A stretch of DNA of 56,280 nt, taken from an uncultured Selenomonadales bacterium. GTDB lineage: Bacteria > Bacillota > Negativicutes > Acidaminococcales > Acidaminococcaceae. The stretch lies in NCBI GenBank assembly GCA_900316935.1, contig ONEW01000011.1, forward strand, positions 1-56,280, written 5' to 3'. The first letter of the stretch is position 1. Each line of letters begins with the position of its first letter. The notes under the pieces are model-generated. The model was not told the DNA's origin, ran no database searches, and saw only the letters and a list, made by a program, of their open reading frames with translations. The translations under genes and the position numbers were made by a program. Positions 1 to 8,055 of the stretch are shown in pieces.

Positions 1-43
1 CCAGTACTATTTTTTTCTTAAATTCATAGTTGTGTTTTGCCAT

Positions 44-94
44 AAAAAACTGACCCCCAATTGTTAGATTTTTGGTCTAACAATTGGGGGTCAG
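44..94 (-). terminator. Strong terminator after the cbiK-like gene
   Basis: A perfect 19-bp inverted repeat (arms 50-68 and 76-94, 7-nt loop) is followed, reading leftward, by six T residues. It lies about 65 bases after the stop of the leftward chelatase gene, which fits a Rho-independent terminator. The arm ends, TGACCCCC and GGGGGTCA, also resemble IS3/IS150-group insertion-sequence ends. Bases 1-43 and 95-158 hold nothing else I recognise. Confidence 0.8.
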
Positions 95-158
95 CTCAGC
101 CCTCTATGGGTGTGTGTCAGCACTTTCCTGGCTGGCAGTATGGGATCACCCAGGCAAT

Positions 159-1190
159 TTATTTGTGCATGCCGGCCTGGTGGCTTCCTTCCGTGCCTTC
201 CAGGTAGTTCCAGGATTCCAGGGCACGGTCCACGAAGAGCTGGCGTACAGCCTTGTTTTCGCCCAGGCCGTGGATGTAGGTCTTGACGTTGAAGCCGTTG
301 GCTTTCAGGATGTTCTTATGGGAATCTTCCTCGTCACCGGCCATATCGTTGTTGGCGTGGTCGCCGGCAACCATCATCATCGGCATCAGGGTGACGTTCT
401 TGATGCCCTTTTCCTTCAGCATGGGCATGACATCGTCCAGGGACGGCCAGCCTTCCACGGTGTAGATGTGTGCGTTGCCTTTGCCCAGGCGGTCCAGGCG
501 GGTCTGGACGACGGAGTAGTAGGCGTTGGACGGATCCGGCGTGCCGTGGGCCATGACCAGGACGGCGTCTTCCTTCCCGGCGGCCGGGAACTGGGTGGAG
601 AAGGCCTGTACCATGTCCATCACATCGTCCCGCTGGTCTTCCTGGCCCTGCCAGTACATGAGGGGCAGGCCCATGGTCATTTTCTTGAACTGGTTGCGGT
701 ACAGGCGGTAGATGGCCGTGTCATAGTTGTATTCCATGCCGGGGATGACATCCAGCGTCGCCAGGGCAACGCGGGTGTAGCCTTCGTCTTTCAGCTGTTC
801 CAGCGCCTTTTCCGGCGTCGGGATTTCCAGGCCTTCTTTGGCCTTGACGCGGTCTACGATGATATGGGACGTATAGGCCGTGACGACCTTGACGTGCGGC
901 AGGGCCTTCTGGATGGCGGCCACCGTCGGGTTGATGGTCTTTTCCCGGGAATCCTTGTAGGTCGTGCCGAAGCACATCACCACCATGGCGTCCTTGTCCG
1001 CCACGTTCTGCATGGCCGGGTTGTTGTAAACGCGGACGCCGATTTCAGCAGCTTCCTTCAGGGCCGGGGTGGCATCCTTCACTTCCGGGTTCAGCTGGTA
1101 GGCAGCATACGTGGGAGCGGCGGGAAGAGTCCCCAGGCAAAATGCGGATAACAGGGCAGCAGTCACGATTCTACTCCATTTTTTCATCAT
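159..1190 (-). CDS. cbiK: Exported sirohydrochlorin cobaltochelatase, CbiK family
   Basis: The predicted 343-residue protein is a CbiK-type class II chelatase, the family that inserts Co2+ (or Fe2+) into sirohydrochlorin in anaerobic B12 and heme/siroheme synthesis. A signal peptide covers about residues 1-30 (MMKKWSRIV, hydrophobic core, AxA before Tyr), so the protein should be exported like the periplasmic CbiKP of Desulfovibrio. Putative metal-binding residues are His in VMAHGTPDP (about 215), Glu in VEGWPS (about 246) and His in VAGDHANND (about 278). The ATG at 1190 follows AAAGAGGT; a second ATG follows directly. An upstream in-frame extension lacks a ribosome site. No cobalamin genes are adjacent. 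The nearby heme operon suggests a role with heme or iron-porphyrins, which is inference. Confidence 0.9.
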   Translation of the reverse strand: MMKKWSRIVTAALLSAFCLGTLPAAPTYAAYQLNPEVKDATPALKEAAEIGVRVYNNPAMQNVADKDAMVVMCFGTTYKDSREKTINPTVAAIQKALPHVKVVTAYTSHIIVDRVKAKEGLEIPTPEKALEQLKDEGYTRVALATLDVIPGMEYNYDTAIYRLYRNQFKKMTMGLPLMYWQGQEDQRDDVMDMVQAFSTQFPAAGKEDAVLVMAHGTPDPSNAYYSVVQTRLDRLGKGNAHIYTVEGWPSLDDVMPMLKEKGIKNVTLMPMMMVAGDHANNDMAGDEEDSHKNILKANGFNVKTYIHGLGENKAVRQLFVDRALESWNYLEGTEGSHQAGMHK

Positions 1191-1265
1191 AACGACCTCT
1201 TTCTTATAATGATTGCAGGGCAGGCGGGGAAGCATTGGGGGAACCACCGCCGTCTGACTAAAGTA

Positions 1266-1294
1266 ATTATATATCGTCCTTGATGAAATTGCAA
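1266..1294 (-). promoter_or_regulatory. Promoter of the cbiK-like gene
   Basis: Reading leftward, TTGCAA and TATAAT are separated by exactly 17 bases. The predicted start lies about 70 bases before the chosen ATG. The surrounding sequence is AT-rich and may hold a metal-regulator site, but no clear palindrome was found. Confidence 0.7.
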
Positions 1295-1330
1295 TACTAA
1301 TAGAATAAGTTATCAATTAAATCCGGGTAT

Positions 1331-1380
1331 AAAGAAAGCCCGGCAGCACGGCAGCAGAAAGGGATTGCCGCGTTCCGGGC
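1331..1380 (-). terminator. Terminator after the DtxR-family gene
   Basis: An imperfect GC-rich hairpin with outer arms GCCCGG and CCGGGC (1338-1380) is followed leftward by TTTCTTT. It separates the regulator gene from the cbiK promoter. Confidence 0.6.
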
Positions 1381-1393
1381 CGTTTTACCGGGG

Positions 1394-1774
1394 TCAGCGC
1401 TTCTGGCGCGTTTCCAGGGTCAGCCGCTTGATGCCTGCGAACGTCTCCGGACTGATGATGTGTTCGATGCGGCAGGCGTCCTTTTCGGCGATGTCCGGCG
1501 TCACGTGGATGACGGTTTCGAGGAACTCCGTCAGCGTGCGGTGGCGTTCCAGCACATCGGAAGCCTTCTTCAGCCCCGTTTCCGTGAGGATGATGTGTCC
1601 GTCGGGATGGACGACGATGTACCCGTTCTGTTTCAAGAGACCCATGGCGCGGGACACGCTGGGCTTGGAGAAATTCAACCTGCTCGCGATATCGATGGAG
1701 CGTACATAGCCCTTTTCCTGCTGCAGCATGAGGATCGTTTCCAGGTAGTTTTCCCCTGACTCAAGCAGTACCAT
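1394..1774 (-). CDS. DtxR/MntR-family metal-dependent regulator
   Basis: The 126-residue protein has the N-terminal winged helix of DtxR/MntR/IdeR repressors (ENYLETILMLQQEKGYVRSIDIASRLNFSKPSVSRAMGLL shown only by its start and end: ENYLETI and SVSRAMGLL). The metal-binding and dimer helices follow (DVLERHRTL, AEKDACRIEHIIS). It is close to MntR in length and lacks the C-terminal SH3-like domain of DtxR. The ATG at 1774 has GAGGTG eight bases upstream. The family represses metal-uptake genes when Mn2+ or Fe2+ is bound. Its place between an exported chelatase and a heme operon suggests control of iron or manganese genes here, which is not shown by the sequence. Confidence 0.85.
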   Translation of the reverse strand: MVLLESGENYLETILMLQQEKGYVRSIDIASRLNFSKPSVSRAMGLLKQNGYIVVHPDGHIILTETGLKKASDVLERHRTLTEFLETVIHVTPDIAEKDACRIEHIISPETFAGIKRLTLETRQKR

Positions 1775-1875
1775 GATACCACACCTCTTTCGTAAAAAAT
1801 TTTGGTCCGCCGCCTTGGCGGCCAGTCCGGCACCGCCGGCTTTCTCCCATGGGCCGTGCGGAACTTATTAGGAAC

Positions 1876-1904
1876 ATTATACAATATCGGTAGGGAAAAG
1901 ACAA
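1876..1904 (-). promoter_or_regulatory. Promoter of the DtxR-family gene
   Basis: Reading leftward, TTGTCT and TATAAT are 17 bases apart. The leader of about 95 bases holds a GC-rich hairpin near 1803-1840. Confidence 0.65.
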
Positions 1905-1908
1905 TGTG

Positions 1909-1917
1909 TGGTATAAT
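1909..1917 (+). promoter_or_regulatory. Extended -10 promoter of the FkbM gene
   Basis: TGGTATAAT is an extended -10 element; no good -35 element is present 17 bases upstream. It is divergent from, and a few bases from, the regulator promoter. Confidence 0.5.
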
Positions 1918-1994
1918 TGGGGCGAATCGGAACGATGCCCTGTCCGGGCGGCGGCAGCCGGCCCGGCGGGAGGGCTGCGGAGCGGGAGGATGTC

Positions 1995-3128
1995 ATGCTG
2001 TCGTTTATCAGGGAAAGGGAAACGTTGTGGGAGCGGCTGGCCCGGACAGAGCGGCCGGTCGTGCTGTACGGCACGGGCGACGGGGCGGACAAGGTGCTCG
2101 CACGGCTGGCCCGGTCGGGCGTGCCGGTCCGGGACATCTATGTGAGTGACGACTTTGCCCGCGGGCAGGAGTTCCACGGGTACCGGGTCCGCAAGATCCG
2201 TGAGCTGGAGGAGGGGCCGGGGCCGGAAATCGTGCTCCTCGCCTTTGCCAGCGAGCGGCCGGAGCTGCTGGCGCGGTTCCGGAGGCTGGCGGCCGTGCGG
2301 GAAACGTACGCGCCCCACGTGCCGCTTTTTGCCGGGGACGCAGCACTGGACCGGGGCTGGCTGGCGGCGCACGAGGAGGCCCTGCAGTACGTGCATGGCC
2401 ATCTGGCCGACGACCTGTCGCGGCGCGTCTTCGCCGATATCCTGGACTACAGGCTCAGCGGCAGACTGCCGTACCTGTGGGATGCCGAAACGCGGCGGGA
2501 CGGGGATCTGCACAGCCTCTTCACGTTCGGGCCGGATGAAACCTATGCCGACCTGGGAGCCTACGACGGTGACACGGTGCGGGAGTTCCTGGCGTTGTGC
2601 CACGGCACGTACCGTGCGGTGTACGCCTTCGAGCCGGACCCGAAGAATTACGCCCGGCTGACGGCCTGGGCCGCGTCCTATGCCGCCTCGCATCCCGGCG
2701 CCGGCCCCGTGCACTGCGTGCAGGCCGCTGCCGGGGCCGCCCCGGGGACCGCTGTGTTCCATGCCGGCGGCGGGCGCCAGTCGTCCCTGCTGGATACGGG
2801 CTCCGGCCTGGCAGGGGGCCGGCGGCGCCGCCGGAAGGAGAGGGAACTGGCCGTGGAAGCGGCGGACCACGTGCTGGGCCCGCAGCGTCTCGACTACGCC
2901 AAGCTCGATGTGGAAGGGGCGGAAGCGGCGGCGCTGGAGGGGCTGCGGCACCACCTGGTACCCGACGGAGCGGGACGGCTGCCGAAACTGCTGGTCGCTG
3001 CCTACCATCATGACGACGACCTCTTCCGTCTGCCGCTGCTTTTGTGGAAGCTCCAGCCGGCGTACCGCATCTGGCTGCGCAAACACCCTTACGTGCCCGC
3101 CTGGGAAATCAACCTGTTTGCCTGTTGA
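1995..3128 (+). CDS. FkbM-family SAM-dependent methyltransferase
   Basis: The 377-residue protein has two parts. Residues about 20-130 form a Rossmann-like domain beginning VVLYGTGDGADKV, common at the N-terminus of such proteins. About 165-375 is an FkbM methyltransferase with YADLGAYDGDTVREF (SAM-binding motif I), AFEPDPKN (acidic strand end) and LDYAKLDVEGAE (motif near the active site). FkbM enzymes usually O-methylate sugars or natural products; the acceptor is unknown. The ATG at 1995 has GGAGG five bases upstream and is preferred over upstream in-frame codons. It is a single-gene unit between its own promoter and terminator, and its GC content is very high even for this window. Confidence 0.85.
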   Translation: MLSFIRERETLWERLARTERPVVLYGTGDGADKVLARLARSGVPVRDIYVSDDFARGQEFHGYRVRKIRELEEGPGPEIVLLAFASERPELLARFRRLAAVRETYAPHVPLFAGDAALDRGWLAAHEEALQYVHGHLADDLSRRVFADILDYRLSGRLPYLWDAETRRDGDLHSLFTFGPDETYADLGAYDGDTVREFLALCHGTYRAVYAFEPDPKNYARLTAWAASYAASHPGAGPVHCVQAAAGAAPGTAVFHAGGGRQSSLLDTGSGLAGGRRRRRKERELAVEAADHVLGPQRLDYAKLDVEGAEAAALEGLRHHLVPDGAGRLPKLLVAAYHHDDDLFRLPLLLWKLQPAYRIWLRKHPYVPAWEINLFAC

Positions 3129-3148
3129 CGACGGCCCCGTACCGTACA

Positions 3149-3194
3149 ATACCCCGTACAGCCTATCTGTCTCCATGCTGTACGGGGTATTTTC
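3149..3194 (+). terminator. Terminator after the FkbM gene
   Basis: A perfect 14-bp stem (3149-3162 with 3177-3190) is followed by TTTT. Confidence 0.9.
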
Positions 3195-3197
3195 CTG

Positions 3198-3226
3198 TTG
3201 CTTTCACGTAACGGACGTGGTATACT
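3198..3226 (+). promoter_or_regulatory. Promoter of the heme operon
   Basis: TTGCTT and TATACT are 17 bases apart, right after the preceding terminator. The transcript would carry a leader of about 90 bases containing two palindromes (3239-3254, 3271-3294). Confidence 0.6.
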
Positions 3227-3238
3227 CTAAACACGATG

Positions 3239-3294
3239 GTTAGCAATAGCTAACTTAAATTAAAAATTTTCCCTATTTTACAATATAAATAGGG
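3239..3294. promoter_or_regulatory. Two palindromic candidate operators before the TonB receptor
   Basis: The first palindrome is GTTAGC-N4-GCTAAC (3239-3254), recalling DtxR-type half-sites but with different spacing. The second is CCCTATTT-N8-AAATAGGG (3271-3294). Their place between promoter and start codon of an iron-uptake gene suggests binding by a metal- or iron-responsive repressor. Which protein binds is not known. Confidence 0.5.
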
Positions 3295-3320
3295 AGTTCA
3301 GATGGTTAGAGGAGAACAAC

Positions 3321-5315
3321 ATGAGGTGTTTCGATACGCATTTCAACCGGTGGGATTCAACACGGGCCGCCGCCATCCTGGCGGTGCTGCTGGGAACTCC
3401 GTCCGTCCTGTTTGCGGCAGAGGAAGAACCCGCCGCCCCGGTGTACGGGCTGGACACGGTCGTCGTGACGGCGACCAGGACGCACCTGGCGGAAAAGAAG
3501 GTGCCCATGTCGACGACGGTCGTTTCTTCGGACGACATGCGGAAGACGGGCGTGTACAATGTGCGCGACGCCTTAAAGACCGTACCCGGCTTGAACGTCC
3601 TGGAAGCGGGCATGACGGGCAACATGGTCTCCATCCGCGGCATGGGCACGGCGTCCACGCTGATCCTGGTCGATGGCCGGCGCATGGCCGGCGAGGATTC
3701 GGGCAGTACGATGAACGTCTATGAACTGAACCGCATCAATGTGGACGAGGTGGACCGCATCGAGGTCATCCGCGGGGCCGGGGCCGCCGTGTACGGTTCG
3801 GATGCCATGGGCGGCGTCATCAACATCATCACGAAAAAGGACAAACCGGCCGGCGGCTATATCGGCACCCGTACCGGTTCACGGGAGAAGTCCGTGTACG
3901 GCGGCCTGTCCACGGGACGGGTCGGCAAGCTGGACATGAATGTCAACTACAACCTGACCGACGTGCGCGAATCCAATTCGGACGGCGACTCGAACATGTT
4001 CGGCCCCAAACGCTACTTCGATGTGAACGGCACCTGGCATTTCACGGAAGACAGCGGCCTGGCTTTCGGCGCGTCCTTCCTCAAGGAACAGTCCCGGGAA
4101 TACACGGCGGGGGACCCGTCGGCCAGCAGTGCCGCCGCCCGCTACGATATGACGGAATGGTTCGATAACAACCGGTCCGATTGTTATTTGAAGTATTTCG
4201 GCCGGGACGCCAAAAACGATTACGAGTTCCAGACCTACTACAACCGGCTGGGCAAGGAATCCCGCAAACGCATCCCCCAGGCCTGGCAGGACTTTGACCA
4301 CGTCAAATACGGGACACTCGTCGTCGAAGGGAAGAACACCTACCGCCCGGACACGCACCACGCCCTTACGTACGGCCTGGAATACAGACACCAGGAGGTG
4401 GCCGGCACGCGGCTGGCCGACGGCGCGGAAAAGGTCCGCCAGGAACGCTACCTGGGCATGACCAAGGACTACTCTTCCGCGGATCTCTCGTCCTATGCCG
4501 GCTACCTGCAGGACGAGTGGCAGATCACGCCCAAACTCTTCTTCGTCCCCGGCATCCGGTGGGACCACCACAGCAGCTTCGGCGCCGAATTCTCGCCCCG
4601 TGCCGGCCTGACCTATGAACTGAGCCGGAACGCCCGCGTCAAGACCAACTACGGCTACGGGTACCGCGCGCCGTCCGTGTTCGAACTCTATTCCCACATG
4701 GACCGCAACATGGGCCGCATGCAGGTACAGGTCTGGGGCAATAAAGACCTGCAGGCCGAAGAATCGCGCAATTTCGATATCGGCGTCGAGGCGGAAAGGG
4801 GGAAGGCCGCCGGCAAACTGACCTACTTCCACAACAAGATCGACAACCTCATCAACGCCCGGTTCGTCGGACGGTTCGGCCGCGCCGTGCGGTATCTGTA
4901 CTACAATATCGACAAGGCCTCCATGGACGGCGTCGAAGCCGAATTTTCCTACCGCTTCGGCAAGCACTGGGATTTGAACGCCAACTACACCTACCTGGAC
5001 GCCCGCGACAAAGCGACGGACGAGCAGCTCGAAGGGCATGCCCGCAACACCGCCACGGCGGCCCTGACCTGGACGGATGCCGGGAAGGCCCCCTGGACGG
5101 CCACGCTCTATACGACCTTGTACGACCGGTTCAAGAACGGGGAAGACCAGTACTACACCTGGAGCACGACGAACTTCGTCCTGGGCAAGGACATCAACCG
5201 GCAGCTCCACGTTTACGCCGGCGTCGACAACCTCTTCAACAAGACCTTCGGCGAGGACGACGATTATTCCATCTACGGCCGCACCTGGCGCGCGGGCCTG
5301 GAATACAGGTTCTGA
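3321..5315 (+). CDS. TonB-dependent outer-membrane receptor, probably for heme
   Basis: The 664-residue protein has a signal peptide (about 1-32), a TonB-box-like DTVVVTATR, a plug domain (MVSIRGMG, ILVDGRRM, VIRGAGAAVYGSDAMGG) and a 22-strand barrel ending in LEYRF with a terminal Phe. Heme receptors of the HutA/ChuA/HmuR type carry FRAP and NPNL boxes with a His between them; here YRAPSVFELYSH is followed by GNKDLQAEES, a close match including the His. It takes a ligand from outside and passes it into the periplasm using TonB-ExbBD, none of which is encoded in the window. AGAGGAG precedes the ATG. It heads an operon with transporter remnants and an anaerobic heme-degrading enzyme, which supports heme over other ligands. 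Confidence 0.9.
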   Translation: MRCFDTHFNRWDSTRAAAILAVLLGTPSVLFAAEEEPAAPVYGLDTVVVTATRTHLAEKKVPMSTTVVSSDDMRKTGVYNVRDALKTVPGLNVLEAGMTGNMVSIRGMGTASTLILVDGRRMAGEDSGSTMNVYELNRINVDEVDRIEVIRGAGAAVYGSDAMGGVINIITKKDKPAGGYIGTRTGSREKSVYGGLSTGRVGKLDMNVNYNLTDVRESNSDGDSNMFGPKRYFDVNGTWHFTEDSGLAFGASFLKEQSREYTAGDPSASSAAARYDMTEWFDNNRSDCYLKYFGRDAKNDYEFQTYYNRLGKESRKRIPQAWQDFDHVKYGTLVVEGKNTYRPDTHHALTYGLEYRHQEVAGTRLADGAEKVRQERYLGMTKDYSSADLSSYAGYLQDEWQITPKLFFVPGIRWDHHSSFGAEFSPRAGLTYELSRNARVKTNYGYGYRAPSVFELYSHMDRNMGRMQVQVWGNKDLQAEESRNFDIGVEAERGKAAGKLTYFHNKIDNLINARFVGRFGRAVRYLYYNIDKASMDGVEAEFSYRFGKHWDLNANYTYLDARDKATDEQLEGHARNTATAALTWTDAGKAPWTATLYTTLYDRFKNGEDQYYTWSTTNFVLGKDINRQLHVYAGVDNLFNKTFGEDDDYSIYGRTWRAGLEYRF

Positions 5316-5366
5316 TTGCCGGAAGGGAAGAAGGCCCAGGACATCGTTCCGGAAAGGAGTCGCACC

Positions 5367-6026
5367 ATGAAACGGATTGTCTGGCTGCTGTGCCTGTGCG
5401 CGGCCCTGCTGGCCCTGGCCGGGTGCAGCGGTACGCGGCAGGCGGAGGCGCCCCAAGAGGCCCCGGTTGTGCTGCCCTACGCGTCGTCCCTGGCGAAACA
5501 GGGGATTACGGGCAGCATCACGCTGCCGAAGCGGCCTGAACGGGTCGTCACCCTGACGAACAGCCCGGTCCTGGCATTGTACGAACTGGGCGTTCCCCAG
5601 GCCGCCGTGCCGGACACGAAGATCCTGCAGTGGCCGGAAGGTCTGGAGAAGCAGGCGAAAAAGATTCAGACGGGCATGCGCTCGAACATCGATCTGGAGT
5701 CCGTCATCGCCCAGGAACCGGACCTGCTCTTTCTGGACGAACCGACGACCTTCCTCGACATTTCTTACCAGTTTGAAATACTGCAGCTCGTCAAAGACCT
5801 GAACCGCCGTCTCGGCACAGGCGTCGTCCTGGTCCTGCACGACCTGGGGCAGGCCCTTGAAATCAGCGACCGCGTCGTCATCCGGAACGGCCGCAAATAC
5901 TGCGAAGGGCCGCCCGAGGCAGTCATCACGCCGCAGCTCATGCGCCGCGTCTACCAGGTCGACTGCGACGTCCTGTATGTTCCGGGCCGCCGCAAACCGG
6001 TCCTGGTGTATAAGGAAATCCAGTGA
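5367..6026 (+). pseudogene. Chimera: start of a heme/siderophore binding protein fused to the end of an ABC ATPase
   Basis: This 219-codon open frame joins two different proteins. Residues 1 to about 117 are the first half of a periplasmic binding lipoprotein (lipobox LALAGC, Cys20; then RPERVVTLTNSPVLALYELG, cut short here). From about 118 to 219 it is the last third of a FecE/HmuV-type ATPase: Walker B LLFLDEP, D-loop TTFLD, H-loop VLHDLGQAL and the usual C-terminus. Walker A and the LSGG signature are missing, as are the second binding-protein lobe and the permease that normally lies between. The join falls at EPDLLFLDEP (near base 5720), where both parents could encode PDLL/LLLD-like residues, so a deletion through short homology is likely. 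The ribosome site (GGAAAGGAG) is intact. It probably makes no working transporter. Confidence 0.85.
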
Positions 6027-6078
6027 CGGGCTGCGTCCGCACCCGGAAAATGTAGTGTATCGTAAGGAGGAACCGACT

Positions 6079-6591
6079 ATGACACCCATCGTACTGTATT
6101 CATCCCGCACGGGCAACACGGAAAAGGTGGCCCGCGCCATGGCCGCCGCCCTGCCGGAAGGCACGCCCTGCTGCAGCGTTACGGACCTGCCTTCGGACTG
6201 GCACAGACACCGCCCTGTCTTCCTCGGCTTCTGGGTGGACCGGGGGACGGCCGATGCAGCCACGCGCTGTGTCCTGCCGCTTTTGCAGGACGCCGACATC
6301 GCCATCTTCGCCACCCTCGGCGCCGACCCCGCGTCCGACCATGCCCGCCTGAGCCTGGAGGCCGCCAGCAGCCTGCTGCCCCGGAGCAGCCGCCTGTTGG
6401 GGACTTTCTGCTGCCGCGGCAGGGTGGATCCGGAGCTTGTGAAAAAGATGTATGAGATGTTCCCGCCGCAAAGTCTCCACGGACGGAACCCCGCCAGCGA
6501 GAGCCGCATCCGGGCCGCCTCCACCCATCCCGACGAGACGGACCTGGCGCAGGCTGCCGCCTTCGCCCGCCGCATGATGGAAAAGGAGTGA
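6079..6591 (+). CDS. Flavodoxin-family protein of the heme operon
   Basis: The 170-residue protein opens with MTPIVLYSSRTGNTEKVA, the FMN phosphate loop of flavodoxins (S-R-T-G-N-T). GFWVDRGTAD in the middle is typical of the flavodoxin subfamily found beside anaerobic heme-breakdown genes (HmuF-like). Such proteins supply electrons to the radical SAM enzyme or act on the linear tetrapyrrole product. The ATG at 6079 follows AAGGAGG; a longer upstream reading frame lacks a ribosome site and overlaps the chimera. The next gene starts 4 bases after its stop, so the two are surely co-translated. Confidence 0.8.
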   Translation: MTPIVLYSSRTGNTEKVARAMAAALPEGTPCCSVTDLPSDWHRHRPVFLGFWVDRGTADAATRCVLPLLQDADIAIFATLGADPASDHARLSLEAASSLLPRSSRLLGTFCCRGRVDPELVKKMYEMFPPQSLHGRNPASESRIRAASTHPDETDLAQAAAFARRMMEKE

Positions 6592-6595
6592 CCCT

Positions 6596-7981
6596 ATGGA
6601 TCTGGGAACGTATTGGCAGAGCCTTGCCGTATCACAGCGGGAGTATCATTTCGGCCGCCGTTCGGAGGACCCCCTGGCACATGCTTTCGATGGAAAACAC
6701 GTAGTCCACGCCGGCCTGCAGGGACAGGTGATCCCGCCCCCCGTGGCCCAGGCTGCCTGGCAGCAGCAGATGCAGACCGCCGTCACTGGGCATCCTTCGC
6801 GCCTTGCCTACATCCATATCCCGTTCTGCAAAACGAAGTGCCTCTATTGCGGCTTTTTCCAGAACGGTACGGACCAGGCGGAAGAAGACCGCTATATCGG
6901 CGCCCTGGTGGAGGAGCTGGAAGAGGCGGGCCGCGCCCCCTGCGTGACGGGCGCGCCCTTCCAGGCCGTGTTCCTCGGCGGCGGTACGCCGTCGTCCCTT
7001 TCGCCGGACAATGCCGCCCTGCTGCTCGGCACCATCCGCCGCTGCCTGCCCCTGGCCAATGATTACGAGCTGACCCTGGAAGGCCGCATCCGCGACGTGG
7101 TTCCGGAAAAGATAGAGACCTGGCTGCGCGGAGGCGTCAACCGCGTGTCGCTGGGCGTGCAGTCCTTCGATACGAAGGTGCGCCGCCAGGTCGGCCGCCT
7201 CGACGGGGAAGACGAGGTCCTGGCCCGCCTCGACCTGCTCCACAGCTATAACGGATGCGCCACCGTGGTGGACCTGATGTTCGGCCTGCCGGACCAGACC
7301 CCTGCCGTGTGGCAGCACGACCTGGACACCTTCGCCCGTTCGGGGGCTGACGGCTGCGACCTGTACCAGCTCAACGTCTTCGAGGAGAGCGCCCTCGCCG
7401 CGGCCATCCGCAACGGCAACCTGTCCCCCGCCGCCACGACGGAAGAGCAGGGGAGGCTGTTCCTGCAGGGCCGTGAAACCATGCAGCGCTACGGCTTCCG
7501 CCGCCTCAGCCATTGCCACTGGGCCAAGGACAACCGCGAGCGCAGCCTCTACAACACCCTGGCCCGCAGCGGCTGCGACCTGTTCCCCTTCGGCTGCGGT
7601 GCCGGCGGCCATGTCGGGCCGCTGGCCGGCATGCTGCACCGTTCCCTCAAAGGGTACGGGGAAATGGTCCGCCGGGGCCGGAAACCCTTCATGGTGCTGT
7701 CCCGCCAATCCCCGTTTGCCGCCTTGGAGGGCCGGGTGCAAAGCCAGATGGAACAATGCTGTTTCGACCTGGAAGGCCTGATCCGCCTCGAACCGCGCCT
7801 GGCCGGCCTCCGCTGGCTCGGCAGCCTGTGGGAGGGATACGGCCTGTGGCGGAACAACGGGGTCCGTTACCAGCTGACGCCGGCCGGCGAATTCTGGCTC
7901 GTCAACATGACCCAGACCCTGCTCGAAAGCCTGGCCATCCTGCTGGACGCGCCGCAGGCGCCTGCAGGCAGACCCGTGTGA
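6596..7981 (+). CDS. hutW: HutW/ChuW-type radical SAM heme-opening enzyme
   Basis: The 461-residue protein belongs to the HemN-like branch containing ChuW, HutW and HmuW, which open heme without oxygen by radical methyl transfer, releasing iron and a linear tetrapyrrole. The 4Fe-4S site is CKTKCLYC (Cys78, 82, 85), followed by the glycine-rich FLGGGTPS and the family strand GGVNRVSLGVQSFD. Distal parts such as LYQLNVFEESALAAAI, FGCGAGG and a C-terminal winged region match ChuW/HutW better than coproporphyrinogen dehydrogenase. AAAAGGAG precedes the ATG at 6596. It ends the heme operon, just before a terminator. Methyltransferase activity cannot be proved from sequence. Confidence 0.85.
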   Translation: MDLGTYWQSLAVSQREYHFGRRSEDPLAHAFDGKHVVHAGLQGQVIPPPVAQAAWQQQMQTAVTGHPSRLAYIHIPFCKTKCLYCGFFQNGTDQAEEDRYIGALVEELEEAGRAPCVTGAPFQAVFLGGGTPSSLSPDNAALLLGTIRRCLPLANDYELTLEGRIRDVVPEKIETWLRGGVNRVSLGVQSFDTKVRRQVGRLDGEDEVLARLDLLHSYNGCATVVDLMFGLPDQTPAVWQHDLDTFARSGADGCDLYQLNVFEESALAAAIRNGNLSPAATTEEQGRLFLQGRETMQRYGFRRLSHCHWAKDNRERSLYNTLARSGCDLFPFGCGAGGHVGPLAGMLHRSLKGYGEMVRRGRKPFMVLSRQSPFAALEGRVQSQMEQCCFDLEGLIRLEPRLAGLRWLGSLWEGYGLWRNNGVRYQLTPAGEFWLVNMTQTLLESLAILLDAPQAPAGRPV

Positions 7982-7983
7982 AG

Positions 7984-8055
7984 AACCCCGCGGTGTACCG
8001 GAGCGGCTTCGGACGAAGCGCGCGGCGCGAAGGTACGCTGCGGGGGTTTATTTGC
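7984..8055 (+). terminator. Terminator of the heme operon
   Basis: Arms AACCCCGC and GCGGGGGTT, with inner pairing GTACC/GGTAC, enclose a GC-rich loop; TTATTT follows. Stem 7984-8049. Confidence 0.65.

Noticed and set aside
159..1190. Long rightward reading frame opposite cbiK
   Set aside because: Its translation has no family features, no ribosome site, and mirrors the real gene's codons.
3198..3320. B12 riboswitch before the TonB receptor
   Set aside because: The leader is short and AT-rich with no B12-box sequence.
3879..6575. 898-codon leftward frame opposite the heme operon
   Set aside because: It is low-complexity antisense sequence spanning several real genes and has no start signals.
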